DNA of 64,000 nucleotides, taken from the NCBI GenBank assembly GCA_043228905.1, contig JBHGNT010000001.1, forward strand, positions 29,202,001 to 29,266,000. Direction: 5' to 3'. This DNA comes from Azolla caroliniana. Its lineage: Eukaryota; Polypodiophyta. The notes beneath the pieces are model-generated. The model was not told where the DNA came from and ran no database searches. It worked only from the letters and a program-made list of their open reading frames with translations. This document shows, piece by piece, positions 50,699-62,866 of the stretch (position 1 is its first letter; each line of letters opens with the position of its first letter). The translations under genes were made by a program, and so were the position numbers.

Positions 50699-53600
50699 CT
50701 ACAAGTGCTCATCAGGATGGTTTAAATCCATCTCCACTTGCCTAATCGTCCATTGGATGCCTTCAAGTTTCTGTAGAAAATCATAGCGCACATGAATTTA
50801 GAAATAGTTATAGAATCTATACCCCCAAGCCAAAGAAAAAGGCCTAAATTTGTGCTTATATTGCGAAAGGGTAATTTGATAATCTAGTACAAGACATTCA
50901 GATAAAACTGGGAAAATGAAAAGCCTTCAAGCTGAATAAGTGGAAGCGCACACACTTGAACGAGATCATGGTAACGCCTTGCGATAGCATCGAAATGTGG
51001 ATCCACTCCTTGGTATTCTCGCAACCGTGTTACCTGAAGATGAAAAAAGACTTTGCAAATAATCAGGCATTCAAACAAAGAGCATGAGCTTCCGCATAAG
51101 GATATTTCAATATACTTACAGCTCTATTATATGCTGATGTTGCATCTTCTTTAGCCTCCACTAAATGTCCCCTAGAACAATAGAATTTTTATCAGCTCTC
51201 CTTCACACATGCCCACATGTAGAATCATGTGTATATCCATATTTTTGGTATATAAGCCATGAAAAATATCTCCACATTTTCACACCTGATTTTATGTAAT
51301 GCAGGTATTGAGTCTTGAGTGTAGGTATCCCTAAGAAGGAGGTGCTCGAGAACCCTATTTAGGTAGGGATTTTTTTAGTAGGAATGAAGTAAACATATTA
51401 ACACTTACACAAATAATGAATGGTCATTAAGTTTTTCTTAAGAGCCAAATCAGAAAACAGACCGCAACTTAGCATTCATAGTTTGGCATCGTTTACAAAG
51501 CCATGATTTCCTAAGTCCGTCCTGGAGATAAACTAGAGTCAGTCCAAACAATGATGGAAAAGGTTAAATCATTCCATAAGAAAAAAAAAAGTTACATATT
51601 GATGTTGGTGTTGCAACTTGAAGTCCTTTACAATTCTTAGCAGTACTCCAAGTATTTGTTCCAGAACCTACATGCCAAGACAATCAGGTTGGTTTTTTAT
51701 GTAGAGAAATGATTTTTGTTTTATCATGTGACATTTTCTTAAATTCTTGCAGATGATTATGTTTTGAGTGAAGGTGTATTATGTTTTGATTGAAGTATTT
51801 GTTCCAGAACCTACATGCCAAGACAATCAGGTTGGTTTTTTATGTAGAGAAATGATCTTTGTTTTATCATGTGACATTTTCTTAAATTCTTGCAGATGAT
51901 TATGTTTTGAGTGAAGGTGTATTATGTTTTGATTGAAGTATTTGTTCCAGAACCTACATGCCAAGACAATCAGGTTGGTTTTTTATGTAGAGAAATGATC
52001 TTTGTTTTATCATGTGACATTTTCTTAAATTCTTGCAGATAATTATGTTTTGATTGAAGGTGTATTATGACTTATGCTTTTATCCTAAGTTCTTGTACAG
52101 AAGCACCAATACAGCAATGAAAGCCATACATTGTAGTACTCGGCAAATTTTCTGTCAGCAGAATACAGGTCCTCAAGTAATGCTTCCTCATCCAGTTCTA
52201 TCTCTTCAATTACAGACTTGATCCTGAATGTGTTGTCAAAAAGAAACCTATAACTAGTTATTAAAACGTCAAAAAAAAACATGCCAATTGCACTTACCTT
52301 TCTGGAAGACGCAAATTTTTCACTGTATTCACTCCAAAGGATTCTGTTATAAGCATGCAGTTTTGATGTTGTCAAACATAAGTAAGATAATTGTATTTCC
52401 CAATTAGAACACTGTAGTTTCATGTAAGAAAACTCGATGTACCTGTTTCATCCAGAATAAAAGATGATGCAATCAACTCGCTCTTTGCTTTTAACCGAGC
52501 CTCCAGCTCAGGAACTAATGCCATTTGATAGATTGTGGCGTCCTGAAAATGCTAAAAAGCCTTTTCACACCCTCTAAGAGACCAAAAGTTGCCTAGTTCT
52601 AAAATATCAAGATGCCAATTGAACAGGAGCATTCTGAGCATAAACTATAATTGAAAAATATACATAGATATTAGGTCTCTACTGAAGCACTTCCAGAAAG
52701 CATGTTTCTTGAAACTTTTCCCTTCAGAATATTTAACACGCTAGGTTGACTGGCATTAGAAGTGCTTGTTGATGACCTCGACACCGCGGAGATAATTTAG
52801 TTTAGGAATCAGGAATCAGGGTGATTCCTATCAATCTAGAGACATTAGAACATGCAGACCCCTTTATTTTCTATGATAGAGAATCTCCTCCATTTCACAA
52901 ACAATTAAAATGGATAAGAATGTTTTGAAACAAAGAAACATACACAAGAATACTTGACCATCCTTCAATGGTGTATACATGGAACTAATGGGTTAAGTGT
53001 TATGTCACATTGAACTACTATAATGTGATGATGTAATGTTTGAGGTCGATTGTTAAGGACTACAATCACTTTGTTCCTCCCTCTTCCATATGGTTTTCCG
53101 TTTCCTTGCAACTTCAACTCATTGCGGTTGTTTTAGTGCTCAAGAATTGTTTGAAACACTCATATGTATGCCTCCATCAAAGTGAAAACACAAAGGTTTT
53201 GGAAGCTATTTGTGCACAAAAAGCCGATGATTATACATTGGCTTTCACGAATGTTTGCCAAATAGGTTTGTGGATGTGAAGATATACAAATGAGAGTGCA
53301 TGAGATAAGAGAGGTGACGAGGTGGTGGGTGGATGAGCGAGGGCAAAACCACTTGGAATATAACAATTGAAATAAATAAGAATGTTTTGAATCAAAGAAA
53401 CAACACAAAAACATGAAATAATATTCACCATCTATAGAAAGAAACAAAAAAACATAAGTATTGAAAACCATGCCTCTGCAAATGATGCCTTTGACAAATG
53501 AACTTGACGAAGCCAAGCAGGAGTGATACCAAGAAATCTGTTGATGACACCTCCCACACCAGCTTCCCCAGACTCTAGACTCCCCGTTCCTGTCGCTGAT

Positions 53601-56600
53601 GAACTTAAGAGGGAATTACTTCCATTTGAACTTATCGAACTTGCCCGAGTGGTTGAGGGTGTACTTTCCACTGATGTTCTGGTGCCGAGCATCCCATTCT
53701 CAATTTCTTCTTCTGGAAGCTCTCCATCTTTGGATAGAAATGGCAACCTTAATCGTTGAGTTGATTGAGCAACCACCAGTCTTTGTTCCAAAGCTTCATA
53801 AACCTGCAAGGTATAACAAGGATCTACTTCCATTTCGTTTTTTTCGAAACTACAGACCAAACCACAATGCAGGTCATGTAAAAATTTAAATCCATCACAA
53901 CAGCACTCTTCTATAAAGGATGATAATATCTTAATGACCATTCGGTATCATCTTTGAACATTTAAACTGAAATATTGTTAGAGAAATATAGATTGAATTG
54001 GAGAGTGGGAGCAAAATATATTAACAGAATTGAGATTGTGAACAGAGGGATGAAACAGTACTATGATTTCAAAAACCTAAAAGAAAATTTAGGAAATTCA
54101 CCAACTGCATTTAGCAATTTCTAGCTTGTATTGTTTAATGCATGGGCCTTGGAGACTCTCATGTGTAGTTCAAGCTTATCTAATGTAGGTATGCCAGCAT
54201 ACAGCCATAGCTACAGTGACATGCTTTTCTATGCTAAGAAAGTAAGGTCAGGACAAATTAATTCTTTACCAGAAATGTGGCGATAGAAATGGCGCATTTA
54301 ATGTGTGTCTAATAAACTTCTGTGAGTTTTCACTGTACACAGTTTCACAATATTTCTACTTGGGAGAAAACAGACAAACTTGGAAGATGTAAGCCAACAT
54401 GAATTCAAGTTAGAAAATCTGTACACCTTCTAATTAGCAACAAAATGTTACCCAAAACATTTCTCTGGTGCACCCTAAATGATACTAGGCAGACATAGTG
54501 GTACAATGAACGACATATCTTGGCAAAACTCCTCTAAGTTTATCAGTGTTTGAAGAGGGGCATGCATTCACAGTCACAAATTTCTTGGAAGCTGCACTTA
54601 CCTTGTTGCACATGTGTTAAGTGCTTATATGTATCAGCAGATCTACAGAAACTGAAATAAACTTCTGCATTGAAAATAATGTTGCTTGCCAAATTTGATG
54701 TTTTGATTCTCAATACAGATTAAATGAAGTGAGACTCGACAAATACCTTTGGTGAGCTCCGCAAGCCAAGTTGAGAAAACAAAGCTTGTAAATCGCGCAT
54801 GCCACCTGAACTTGCCACAGAAATCGCATGCTGGAAGTCTTCAACCATGGCCATAGCTTCACAGTATATTGTCTGTTAAGTATATCTTTAACAATGAATT
54901 CTGTAGCTTAACAAAGCATTCAGGATAGTGAAAATGCGAACAAAACATAGATTCCAAAATAGTCACTTACCATGGCTTCTAGATATTGCAAACGCTCTCT
55001 TCCCATTTCTTCTCGGGCCTGAAAGAAATTCTTTAATCATTATTGTTTCTAGAAGCTCCTGCTAAATTTGGCAGAATTAGATGTATTGTTTTGTATGCTA
55101 GGTTAAGAGACACAAGTCGCTCCAAGGCTTTCCTAATGGGATGAATGTTCACTCAAAACTGTTGATAAAATATAGTTATGCTATTAGACTTTTAAAAAAC
55201 ATGTATAGATGCAGATATATAACATATGGTAGGTTCAAAATGCAAAATCGACTAGAACATGCTTGAAGATCAAAAAGCTCACAATCATGAAGAGCATGTT
55301 ACAGATTCACAATCTAAACTATAAAATGCAGTTCAAGTTATACTCTTAATGTACATGACTTTATAATCCTTGCTAACACAGAAAGAAGAGACTTTTTGTT
55401 CTGTGCTTCAACTCTTCTATAAGACATTCTCTCTGACAAAACATCCACAGGACAGAAGAATGACAACGATGTCTGCAAAGTTAACAAAATAACTTTTATT
55501 CCAAGTGGGAGTGTCTTTCAAGATTATGAAAATTTTTACAAGAAAATTGTCCATGCACTAGAAAAGATAGAAGCTGAAGAATTTAAGGTTTCAATCCTAA
55601 TGTACATTCGTCCATTCTAAACTCAAAGAATGGAAGTTTTTCTGTGTTTGACTCTTCCAGAGACTTTTCAAATGTGATCATAGCCTATGTGCTGAATTCA
55701 GCGAAGCTAAGCTAAAAGATGAAAATAAATATTAAACTTTTTTATCCTTAACCTTGCTCTGGACATTGTCATGCTCTTCCCTAAATAAATCCTAAGCGCT
55801 GAATCTTTGAAGCAGGCTGATAGTTAAATTTTACCCGAGTTCAATAAATGAAGGCAGATTTGATGATTTCCGATCTAATCTCCATCATGGAATACTATGT
55901 GCTACACTTAAATAAAGAATAAAAAACTAAAATTAAAACTCTTTCCAGACATCTCCATGATCTCAGTGTTCAGAAGGCTGAAATATAGAAAGATCACAAT
56001 GTGTTCCAACACTTGCAAAGAATATTTCTGTCATTATAGAGAGAGAGAACCTCTGTTTCATCTCTTCCAGAGATATTTTAATTGATCCTAAAGATAGATG
56101 AACATTGACTTTTTTCTGATTCTAATCTACAGAATTGAATCGTCCATGAAAAGCTGAAAAAAAAGAGATTTCTATGTTTAAATTCTCTTCAGACACTTCC
56201 ATCTACTCTGGCTGGAGAAGACGTATCTTAAAAACGAATAATTGAGATAGATATAACTACATTGTACAGACATAGTCGATGCTAAGCTTGGAGAATGAAC
56301 GAAATAACTGAATTGGAAAAATAACTGTTTCATCTCTTCCCGTGACCTTTTCATTTTATCCTAAAGGAAGCCCAACCTCATGTACATCACGGCGCCATCC
56401 ATGCTAATCTGGAAGACAGAAGAAATAGGTTTTCTTTGCAAGGGTCACAAAGACATAGCTGAGTTCGATCCGATGCATGCAGATCTGAACCAAACCTCTA
56501 CATTTTGCAACTGCATCGAAAAACCGACGCGTAAAGAGACACAAAAAAATACTTTACTCGTTACATACTGAATCTCCTCCTAAAGATACTTGAGTTTTTT

Positions 56601-56814
56601 GTTGAAGGATTTGACGCAGAAAGATGATCAGCGAGAGCGAGAGAGACAGAAGATGAAGCAGAGAGAATCATACCTGAGTGAGATCAAGGAAGGCAGATCT
56701 AGACATGAGAGATCCATCGGGAGCCAAGCAATGGCGTTCTAGCTGCTCAAGAACGTTGGAGAGACCAGGACCAAGTGGATGACCGATCGGAGGGTGAAGA
56801 ATTGGCTTCACCAT
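50699..56814 (-). CDS. AUG4: AUGMIN complex subunit 4
   Basis: Thirteen exons from the ATG at 56814: 56674-56814, 54971-55018, 54747-54872, 53474-53803, 52443-52542, 52298-52343, 52130-52223, 51596-51667, 51463-51521, 51286-51354, 51120-51171, 50956-51033 and 50699-50770 (TAG). They join to 428 residues, close to the roughly 420 of known plant AUG4. Typical blocks are LERHCLAPDGSL (N terminus), YEALEQRLVVAQSTQRLRLP, DLYSADRKFAEYYNV, and the C-terminal VTRLREYQGVDPHFDAIARR. AUG4 is the plant HAUS4 counterpart; augmin recruits gamma-tubulin rings to existing microtubules for branching nucleation. All introns are GT-AG except the one after exon 4, which keeps frame only with a GC donor (GAG|GCATGG at 53473). 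The acceptor of exon 8 lies in a tandem repeat. Confidence 0.93.
51650..52068. repeat. 143-bp tandem triplication carrying a splice acceptor
   Basis: Three copies start at 51650, 51793 and 51936 with AAGTATTTGTTCCAGAACCT and are almost identical for about 130 bp. The first copy (lowest coordinates) contains the real exon 8 acceptor of AUG4 and the first 18 coding bases; the other two lie upstream in transcript sense, in the intron. Confidence 0.9.
55390..56450. repeat. Decayed tandem repeats in AUG4 intron 1
   Basis: A block like TTCTGTGTTTNAACTCTTCCAGAGACTTTT recurs in diverged form near 55399, 55639, 55934, 56051, 56172 and 56324. Several spacings are near 120 bp or twice that. The copies are old and the unit border cannot be set by eye. 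Confidence 0.4.
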
Positions 56815-58079
56815 GGCTAGCCACAACAACAAAAAACCATACACACAAAAACTTACGACAGATATATCTTCTGTCTCAAAAGTCCACACGCAGAAGTAGT
56901 GGTTACGAATCTCAGTACTCGACACAAAAGAGCACCCACTGCTTCGATGGATTTCACTGCAACTCCACTCAAGCAATGGAAATTGACTGCTTCGAGCTCA
57001 GCAACGAAGAGACAGTGATGACGTCAATGGCGAGGATGGGAGCTTCAGCCTCTGCGGACAGGTTTTCCCGCCCTCGCGACCGAGCTTCCGTAACCATGGT
57101 TTTCTTTTAACTTAACCACGGTCTGATCGTAACCGCGGTTCCATAATAAGCTTATTTAGCTAGAGTTAATCTCCTTTGGTTAGGTCTTTAAACTTCTTTT
57201 AATGTAACATACTACAGTGAGTGAACACTCCCATTTTGCTTCTTTTTAACTCAAGCTTGCTAGTTGGTAGGTAACAAGGAAACAAACACCCCCTCCCCCC
57301 TCCAACAAAACATAATAAGGTGGTGTAAATGGGTTATACAAACATTAGGGTAGAAAACCTTATGCAATGAATGGTGGAGAAGGATGTTAAGGTTAGTGTA
57401 CAAGAAGTAGTGTGGCATGCATGGATTGGAGCTTTATATAGCATAGACATCAACCCACAATCCCAAGCCTAATATATCATATTCTATTTGCACTCTCATG
57501 TAGAAGCAAACCTATAGATAGATCAAATTTCTTAGTGGACTCGTTAGCAAGAAAAAAACCATATCCAAGAGCAAGGCGAGACCTTGAGGGGGGGGGGGGG
57601 GGGATGAGGACAACACCTCCCCACTCACAAAGCAAGAATATCATAATGAGCCCTTGTTCTTAGACCCAATCACAAGTGACACCAACAATGCCTATTACTT
57701 TAAGTCCAATAAGGGTCAAAATCCAGAGAGACCTTTTTTTTGTTTTCTTTTATGAAACCTATTTGGGTATTGATTTCTCTCAAAAGGAAACATTGTACAA
57801 GCGTGGATAGTGTTTTTTTTCTCAAAACAAAATATCCTTCCATTAGTTTTCCAAAAACATATCAACTACAAACTACAAAACAGATGGAAAAGAAACGACT
57901 ATCCCAATGGCTAGCCATGGATCCTTCATTTAACTAATATCCATCTCAACATCTAATTACATTTCAGTATGTCAACCAATTCTCCCCTGTTGCCACCTGC
58001 TTTCAACATACCAGAAAATATCATCATAGTAGTTAGAGACCTTGCACAAGCATTAAAGGATAGAGTTGTATAGTATCCT
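56815..58079. other. AUG4 promoter and intergenic DNA
   Basis: The first about 300 bp are the probable AUG4 leader and promoter. After 57120 no gene is visible. A run of 16 G residues lies at 57588-57603, and a C-rich stretch occurs at about 57288-57301. Confidence 0.5.
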
Positions 58080-58790
58080 CCTTCTTATCATGCTCGATAT
58101 AGCCCAATAACATGGCAGGTCGTTGTACCATATCTCCACCAACAATAAATTCTCAAAAAGCTCTGAGGCTTGAATTATTGCTCCACATTTCCACACTAAA
58201 TCCAGTGTTTCAAAAAGCCTTCAAGATGCAAATATATGTGATCCAATCTGGTGAGAGACCCTCACTTTGCATCTTCTTTTTGTGTTGAGCATACCCAGTA
58301 ATGAGTTATTCAAAGAGTATAGAGTCCTAACAAGAAGCTCACCATGCACTTTTTGTGCTTTTTCAAGCATACCACAATTCACATACCTATCTACCAACGC
58401 CTTGCCCAACATAACATCCTTCTCAAAAATTCCCTTCTAACAATCTAATCATGAACTTGAAATAAACAAATACCTTAACACATTGTGAAATTCAGTATAG
58501 CCGGGTCTGAGCTAGGCTAGCGAACAATGCCTTCCAAGATACTACAAATCGAGGTGGAACATGGTACAAAAACCTACTTGAGCAGAGACACATAAGGTGG
58601 ACCATTTTATATCATCATAAGCTTGGCCACATTGAATACATCCTGTGACGTGAGCATTCCTAGCGGCAATAATCTTCGTGGGTAGTTCGGTAAATACTTG
58701 TTCAACTTTCACTAGGTCACCACATTTTGCGTACATCTAAACGAACCTACTTCCAAGATGGGTAATCTTTGCTAGAAAACCTCTCTTTTT
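58080..58790 (-). pseudogene. Decayed PPR gene fragment
   Basis: Two short open segments on the minus strand, 58542-58736 (MYAKCGDLVKVEQVFTELP) and 58221-58412 (MLGKALVDRYVNCGMLEKAQKV), are clear PPR motifs in the order expected for one gene. Stops and frame changes lie between and around them, including a stop just before MYAKCG. Only a few repeats remain. It is more decayed than the two intact PPR genes and belongs to a different subfamily (EKAQKVH / LVKVEQVF). Confidence 0.75.
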
Positions 58791-59175
58791 TCTTTTGACA
58801 AAAAGAAACGCCTTGGTATTATAAAATCATAGGAAATACAAAAGTTGTGTTGGATATACCAATTGATTCCCTTGTATTGTCATCCTGGGCGATTTGATGT
58901 GTATATACAATAACCACTGATAGTTTTTGTACATTGATGTTCAATATTCTTTGCTTTCTCCAAGCCCAAAGCTTGGGTTCATGACCCTTGATTTGTGAAC
59001 TCAAGTTCCCCTAGATCTATGCATTATGGGCAAAAATTTCATTGCATGTTCAGAATCATCAACATCCATGATATATTCATGTTCATAGGTTGCAGATTCA
59101 GGTTCCCTTATATACAACCACCATTGATATAGAAATCCATGTTAATCTCATCAGTAAATGCATCCATGACATGCT

Positions 59176-59559
59176 TGTGAAAAGTAACGTGCGAAAGCAA
59201 GTATGAAGACCGAACAGAAGGAAGAAAACTCAGGTTTAATGGAGAGCTTGAGCTTACGCAGTATACGCGGGAGAGACAGAGAGAGAACACAAGAACTATA
59301 TTCAACAATAATACTCAGTTTGTACATAAGACGTGCTCAGTGAACACTTTTATACAAGTCCTAGAAGGACTGACCGAAGTACTGACAGTACTTCAATGCT
59401 CATCAAGAGCTCCTACACTAACTCCCAAATATATTCCTCACGGAATATCTTTCCTAACGACCTCCCGGTTTACGCACTCGGCCTAACCGATCGGTCCCAA
59501 TCGATCCGGTCCTCGGCTTCTTCAACCGATCCGGCCGATGTTGAGCTTGTCTCTCAACA
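59176..59559 (-). repeat. 3' LTR of element 2
   Basis: 384 bp, + strand TGTGAAAAGTAAC ... TCTCTCAACA. The left end matches the start of the other LTR at 63882. The right end is fixed by the polypurine tract (minus strand GAGGGGGAG) directly after it. Confidence 0.9.
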
Positions 59560-60063
59560 CTCCCCCTCAAGCTCAACTCGAGGCTCTTCGAGATCCTCGG
59601 GCTCACAACTCCGGTTCCTCCTGGCTTCACGCCTTGCTCGCACTCCTCGGCTTGTTCGACTCTGCGCGCCTCGACCCTTACGGTCGGCTTGTCTGCTCAT
59701 GTGACCCTTATCAGCTCTTCTGTTGTTGCGGTGTTGACGCTTCTCCTACTGCCTTTTCTTCCGCTTGGGCCTCGGTTGATTCAACGTGTCTGAATCAAAC
59801 ATCCGAACCGACTCAGCTACCTCCGATCGGTTTTCGCTCTCGTTCGAGTTGGCTGTCTCCAACTCGTCTTTGGTCTTCTCGCCCTCGGTGGCGTTATCTT
59901 CCCCATACGTGGTTGGCTTCGGCTCTCTCCTTCGGCTGCTCCCCTTCTGTCCGCTTTCGGACTTTTCCGCGGGTCCGCCCTCGGCTTCTTCAGCCGATCC
60001 GACGTCGAACTTGACAACCGAGTCAACCGACTCGGACTCGGTGTCGCGGTCTCCGCTCCTTTC
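59560..60063 (-). other. Polypurine tract and 3' untranslated part of element 2
   Basis: Minus-strand GCTTGAGGGGGAG at 59560-59572 is the polypurine tract that primes plus-strand synthesis. The remaining about 490 bp to the RNase H stop are GC-rich and contain no conserved domain. Long open frames on the + strand here are by-products of base composition. Confidence 0.7.
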
Positions 60064-61540
60064 CTATTGCCTTGCTTGGTCGTTCGGGACTGTTCTCCCC
60101 CTCAAGTTCAGCACATCGAGGTGACGCAACCCGAGCGCACCTGAGAATTGCCGCAACTTGTCCAGACCAAGAGGCTTGGTGAAGATGTCAGCAGTCTGCT
60201 GATCCGTCGAAACGTACTGAAGTTCGACTTCACCGAAAAGGACACGCTCAAGGACGAAATGGTAGTGCACCTCAATGTGCTTGGTCCGTGCGTGGAAAAC
60301 GGGGTTTTTCACGAGCTGGATGCTGCTGAGGTTGTCGCAGTAGATCGTCGTCGGATCGGACACCTCCACCTGCAGATCCTTAAGTAGCCGCTTCAACCAT
60401 ATGGCTTCGCATGTCGCGACAGCCGCTCCTCGGTACTTAGCTTCGGTGCTCGACAGTGCAACTGTCGGCTGCTTCTTACTGCTCCACGCGATCGCGGCAC
60501 TCCCGAGGGAGAACGCGTATCCAGATGTGGATCGGCGATCGGCGGCGTTGCCAGCCCAATCAGCATCGGTGTAACCAACTAACTACGCGGCTGCATCGGT
60601 CCGATATAGCAGTCCTCGGTCCTTAGTGCCACTTACGTACCGCAGTACGCGTTGCGCACACTGAAGGTGCTCCTCGGTAGGTCGCGCCATGAATTGACTG
60701 ATCACCCCGACCGGATAATTGAGGTCGGGTCGGGTGATGGTCAAATATACGAGGCTTCCGACAATTTGCCGGAACCTCGTCGGGTCGCATACCTTTCCCG
60801 TATCAGGACGAAGCTTGATGGTTCTGTCCAGAGGAGTCGAGACGTACTTACAGTCGGCCATCCCGAGTTTGAAGAGCATACCCAGCACGTAATGACGTTG
60901 GCTAATCAATATGCGTTCGAGGGTACGGATCACTTCGATCTCGAGGAAGTAATGAAGGTCCCCTAGATCCTTCATGTCGAACGATGCCGCAAGCTGGAGC
61001 TTCACGCAATTGATTTCACCTAGGTCGGTGCCGGTGATGACCAAGTCATCAACATATAGTAAAATACTAACTAGGCCGAGTCGACCTTTCCGGATGAACA
61101 GGGAAGAGTCCGATTTTGACGTGACGAAGCCCATCCGACGCAGTTGTTGCGTGATCTTTGCGTTCCAGGCATGCGGGGCTTGCTTTAGTCCGTAAAGGGA
61201 CTTCTTCAGTCGGCATACCGCCGAGGAGTTCGTTCCGGAGTGAAATCCGGGGGGCTGTACCATGTACACCTGTTCCTCAAGGTCACCTTGCAGGAACACA
61301 TTCTTTACATCCATCTGATGTAAGTGCCACCCCTTCGCCGCAGCTACTGCGAGCAAAACACGGACGATCGTCATTTTCGCGACCGGCGCAAACGTCTCAT
61401 CGTAGTCGATGCCGTGTTTCTGCGCGTAGCCCTTTGCCACTAGCCGAGCCTTGTACCGGTTAACGGAGCCATCGGTGTTGTACTTGACCTTATACACCCA
61501 CCTACACTCGATCGGTTTAGGGGGCTCAGAGTTGGGGGCT
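60064..61540 (-). pseudogene. Reverse transcriptase and RNase H of element 2
   Basis: One frame runs from about 61535 to the stop at 60064, interrupted only by a TAG at 60583-60585. RT has the DVKNVFLQGDL block, SLYGLKQAP and the intact catalytic ILLYVDDL motif. RNase H follows with [18 protein letters not shown] and ADIFTKPL. The RT N terminus is missing: the frame opens at about EPPKPIECRWVYKVKYN, without the upstream W..AM..E region normal in copia. RT copies RNA into DNA and RNase H removes the template; with the stop and truncation this copy cannot make a full enzyme. Confidence 0.9.
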
Positions 61541-62866
61541 GGTACCAGGACGCGGACTCATCAAACACAACGTCACGGCTAACACGCGCTTGTTTGGTGC
61601 GAGGGTTATAGCACTTATAACCCTTCTGCTCGTCCGAGTAACCGACCAAGATACACTTCTCGGCCTTTGCGTCCAGCTTCCTCCTTTTCTCCTTCGGTAT
61701 ATGCACATACGCAATGCTACCGAACACCCTCAAGTGTCATAGGTTCGGCTTCGTTTCGAAGTATAGTTGGTGTGCCAACACCTTGTCTCCGATCCGGTTC
61801 TGGATGTATACCGCGGTCCTTACCGCCTCAGCCCAGTAGAACTTGGGCAAGCTCTTCTCCTCCAACATTGCCCTTGCCGCTTCCACAACTGACCGATTCT
61901 TCCTCTCGGCCACGCCGTTCTGCTCTGGCGTGTATCTACAACTGAATTCGCGGTGAATTCCCATTTGTTGTAGATAACCGTTGAATTGACCGGAAAAGTA
62001 CTCTTTTCCGCCATTCGATCGCAGGCACTTGATCTTCCGTCCTATTTCTGTTTCCACGAACCCTTTGAGGTCACGGAAACAGTCGAAGACTTCGCTCTTC
62101 CTCTCAATGAGGTAGATCCACGTGTGCCGCGTGTGGTCGTCGATGAAGGAGACGAAATATCGGCTCCCGCCAAGACTAACGTTTTGTGTCGGCCCCCACA
62201 CATCGGAGTGTATAAGGTCGAGCTTGTTCCGGCTCCGGTTCCGCTCGTTGGGGAAAGGAAGTCGGTATTGCTTCCCGAGTTGGCAGGCTTCACAAATTTG
62301 TGCCTTTCGGCTACTAAATTTGGGCAATCCGAACACTACCTGTTTCGATTGCAGATCTTGAAGCCGCTGGTAGTTGACGTGGCCTATCTGCTTGTGCCAC
62401 AAGTCAATGTCCGACTCGGTCTTTTGTCCCTTCGCGAACATTGCGGTGCCGCCGTCAGTGGAGTCGAGGATGAACATCCTCCCGTCTCTGCGCCCTTGCG
62501 CAATCACACGGCCTTCTTCCTCAATGAAGCACCCGAGGTGTGTAAACCGAACCTCCATCCCTTGGTCAACGATCTGTCCGACCGAGACCAGGTTTTTCGT
62601 GATTGTCGGAACGTGCAACACGTTCATGAGTTTCCCTTTCTACTCGACATGGCTAAGGGGAACTTCTCCGACATTCGCGATCGGATGCGGAGTGTCGTCT
62701 CCTGTTGCGACTACTCCAGGTTGTATCAGTTTTTCAAGGTACGAGAACCACTCCTTATGGCTCGTCATGTGGTTTGACGCGCCGGAGTCTACGTACCACA
62801 CCTCGTCTGATCTCGGGGTGGTCTGTTTCATTGAGTTTGCTTCGTGTCTCGTCACGAAGGCAGTCC
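61515..62866 (-). pseudogene. Protease and integrase of element 2
   Basis: The same frame as gag continues through protease (WYVDSGASNHMT, about 62790) and, after a TAG at 62640-62642, the integrase. The integrase zinc region shows LWHKQIGH and CEACQLGK. The core shows LIHSDVWGP, FIDDHTR and NGVAERKNR. At the second catalytic position the Asp is replaced by Asn (codon 62013-62015, RSNGGKEY). A TGA at 61737-61739 interrupts the core's end, and the frame is lost near 61515-61545. Protease cuts the polyprotein; integrase would insert the cDNA, which this copy could not do itself. Confidence 0.9.

Noticed and set aside
53040-53516. Open frames on both strands between AUG4 exons 4 and 5
   Set aside because: They lie in the intron, lack motifs, and the flanking exons join in frame without them.
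59538-60124. Long open frames on the + strand, Ser/Pro/Arg-rich
   Set aside because: They are antisense to the 3' untranslated part of element 2 and reflect its high GC content; no motif.
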